From Alphaproteobacteria bacterium (GTDB lineage: Bacteria > Pseudomonadota > Alphaproteobacteria > Rhizobiales > Aestuariivirgaceae): DNA of 6,745 nt. The position numbers and the translations under genes were made by a program. How positions within the stretch are numbered: the stretch's first letter is position 1; every line of letters begins with the position of its first letter. A model generated the notes under the pieces. The model made no database searches. It was not told the origin of the DNA and worked only from the letters and a program-made list of their open reading frames with translations. The stretch spans positions 1 through 6,745 of the forward strand of contig JAGRLX010000211.1 in the NCBI GenBank assembly GCA_020441605.1, in the 5' to 3' direction. Shown here one piece after another: positions 5,880 through 6,745 of the stretch.

Positions 5880-6745
5880 TCAATAGATTGGAAAACGGCC
5901 CGTCAGCGCCTTCACACGTTTGCGAACCGCCGTTTCAACCTTAGCATTGCCCGCTTCGCCGTTTGCCGCAAGCCCATCCAGCACGTCGGTAATCAGAGCA
6001 CCGACTTCGGCAAATTCGGCCGTTCCGAACCCGCGGGTGGTTCCGGCCGGTGTGCCGAGGCGGATTCCCGAGGTGATCGTGAATGGCGCCGGGTCGAAGG
6101 GTATCCCGTTCTTGTTGCATGTAATCCAGGCCCGGCCCAAGGCCGCTTCAGCTGCCTTGCCGGTGACGCCCTTCTTGCGCAAATCGACCAGCATCAAGTG
6201 GGTGTCAGTGCCGCCCGACACGATATCACAACCGCCATCGATCATGGATTTCGCCAGTGTCGCGGCGTTCTCCACCACGGCCTTCGCATATTTCCTGAAG
6301 CCCGGCTTCAAGGCCTCGCCGAAAGCCACTGCCTTGGCGGCGATCACATGTTCCAGCGGCCCACCCTGCAGGCCTGGGAAGACGGAAGAATTGATCTTCT
6401 TGCCAAGATCGGCATCATTGCTGAGGACCAAGCCTCCACGCGGACCGCGCAACGTCTTGTGGGTGGTGGTGGTCACCACATGGGCATGCTCCAGCGGGGA
6501 AGGATGCACGCCGCCTGCCACCAGACCAGCGAAATGCGCCATGTCGACCATCAGATAGGCGCCGACCGAATCGGCAATCTCGCGGAACCGGCGGAAATCT
6601 AGGGTGCGGGGATAGGCCGAACCACCGGCGATGATAAGTTTTGGCTTCACATCAAGCGCTTGCTCGGCAAGCTTGTCGTAATCTATGAGGTGATTGTCTT
6701 CGCGTACCTTATAGGGAGAGACCTTGAACCACTTGCCCGACTGGT
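5880..6745 (-). CDS. glyA: Serine hydroxymethyltransferase, C-terminal two thirds (partial)
   Basis: GlyA is a PLP-dependent cytoplasmic enzyme that interconverts serine and glycine while charging tetrahydrofolate with a one-carbon unit. It feeds purine, thymidylate and methionine synthesis. The last 287 residues are present; roughly 130-145 N-terminal residues lie beyond the right edge. The frame is open through position 6745, reading [13 protein letters not shown] at the edge, so a GTG at 6650 is an internal valine and not a start. Visible landmarks are [13 protein letters not shown] (the PLP-ring Asp and His), [16 protein letters not shown] (the Lys that forms the PLP aldimine, equivalent to E. 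coli Lys229), [11 protein letters not shown] and [10 protein letters not shown] (the carboxylate-binding Arg, equivalent to E. coli Arg363). The protein ends RFPIY. It is the most upstream gene of the cluster in view, and any promoter for the operon lies outside the window. Confidence 0.98.
   Translation of the reverse strand, partial: QSGKWFKVSPYKVREDNHLIDYDKLAEQALDVKPKLIIAGGSAYPRTLDFRRFREIADSVGAYLMVDMAHFAGLVAGGVHPSPLEHAHVVTTTTHKTLRGPRGGLVLSNDADLGKKINSSVFPGLQGGPLEHVIAAKAVAFGEALKPGFRKYAKAVVENAATLAKSMIDGGCDIVSGGTDTHLMLVDLRKKGVTGKAAEAALGRAWITCNKNGIPFDPAPFTITSGIRLGTPAGTTRGFGTAEFAEVGALITDVLDGLAANGEAGNAKVETAVRKRVKALTGRFPIY

Noticed and set aside
6648..6650. GTG as the start of a short glyA
   Set aside because: The frame stays open and matches GlyA up to the window edge, so this codon is an internal valine.

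Overview
The window is part of a bacterial chromosome, most likely from an alphaproteobacterium of the order Hyphomicrobiales (Rhizobiales) or a close relative. This rests on the gene order glyA-nrdR-ribD-ribE-ribH-nusB, on an hppA proton-pumping pyrophosphatase with rhizobial-type motifs close by, and on high GC content (about 60% by eye). RibD and NrdR also read like rhizobial versions. Genus cannot be fixed from the sequence alone.

All eight genes lie on the minus strand, so transcription runs from high to low coordinates. In transcription order they are: glyA (serine hydroxymethyltransferase, 5' end outside the window), nrdR (ribonucleotide reductase repressor), ribD, ribE and ribH (three consecutive riboflavin enzymes), nusB (antitermination factor), a 12-helix MFS transporter, and an RsuA/RluB-type rRNA pseudouridine synthase. 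After a 177-base gap comes the first third of hppA. No plus-strand gene, tRNA, rRNA, mobile element or CRISPR array is supported.

From glyA to the pseudouridine synthase the genes are packed as one transcription unit. Junctions are +17, -11, +8, -4, -4, -4 and +3 bases, so most downstream genes are probably translationally coupled. Four of the seven internal starts are non-ATG (TTG for nrdR; GTG for ribD, nusB and the MFS gene). The biological thread is one-carbon and nucleotide supply (GlyA, NrdR), flavin synthesis (RibD, RibE, RibH) and RNA synthesis or modification (NusB, pseudouridine synthase). The early riboflavin steps (GTP cyclohydrolase II and DHBP synthase) are not encoded here. No FMN riboswitch is seen before ribD; control would have to come from upstream of glyA or from elsewhere.

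Most of this is ordinary core-genome content and I see no new multi-gene system. The points worth a second look are: a Tyr in HppA where the family pyrophosphate-binding motif has an essential Asp; a cluster of unusually perfect palindromes and a long hairpin inside ribH; an MFS transporter locked into the operon by a GTGA overlap with nusB, where thiL is often found; and a few odd substitutions in the RibD reductase domain.
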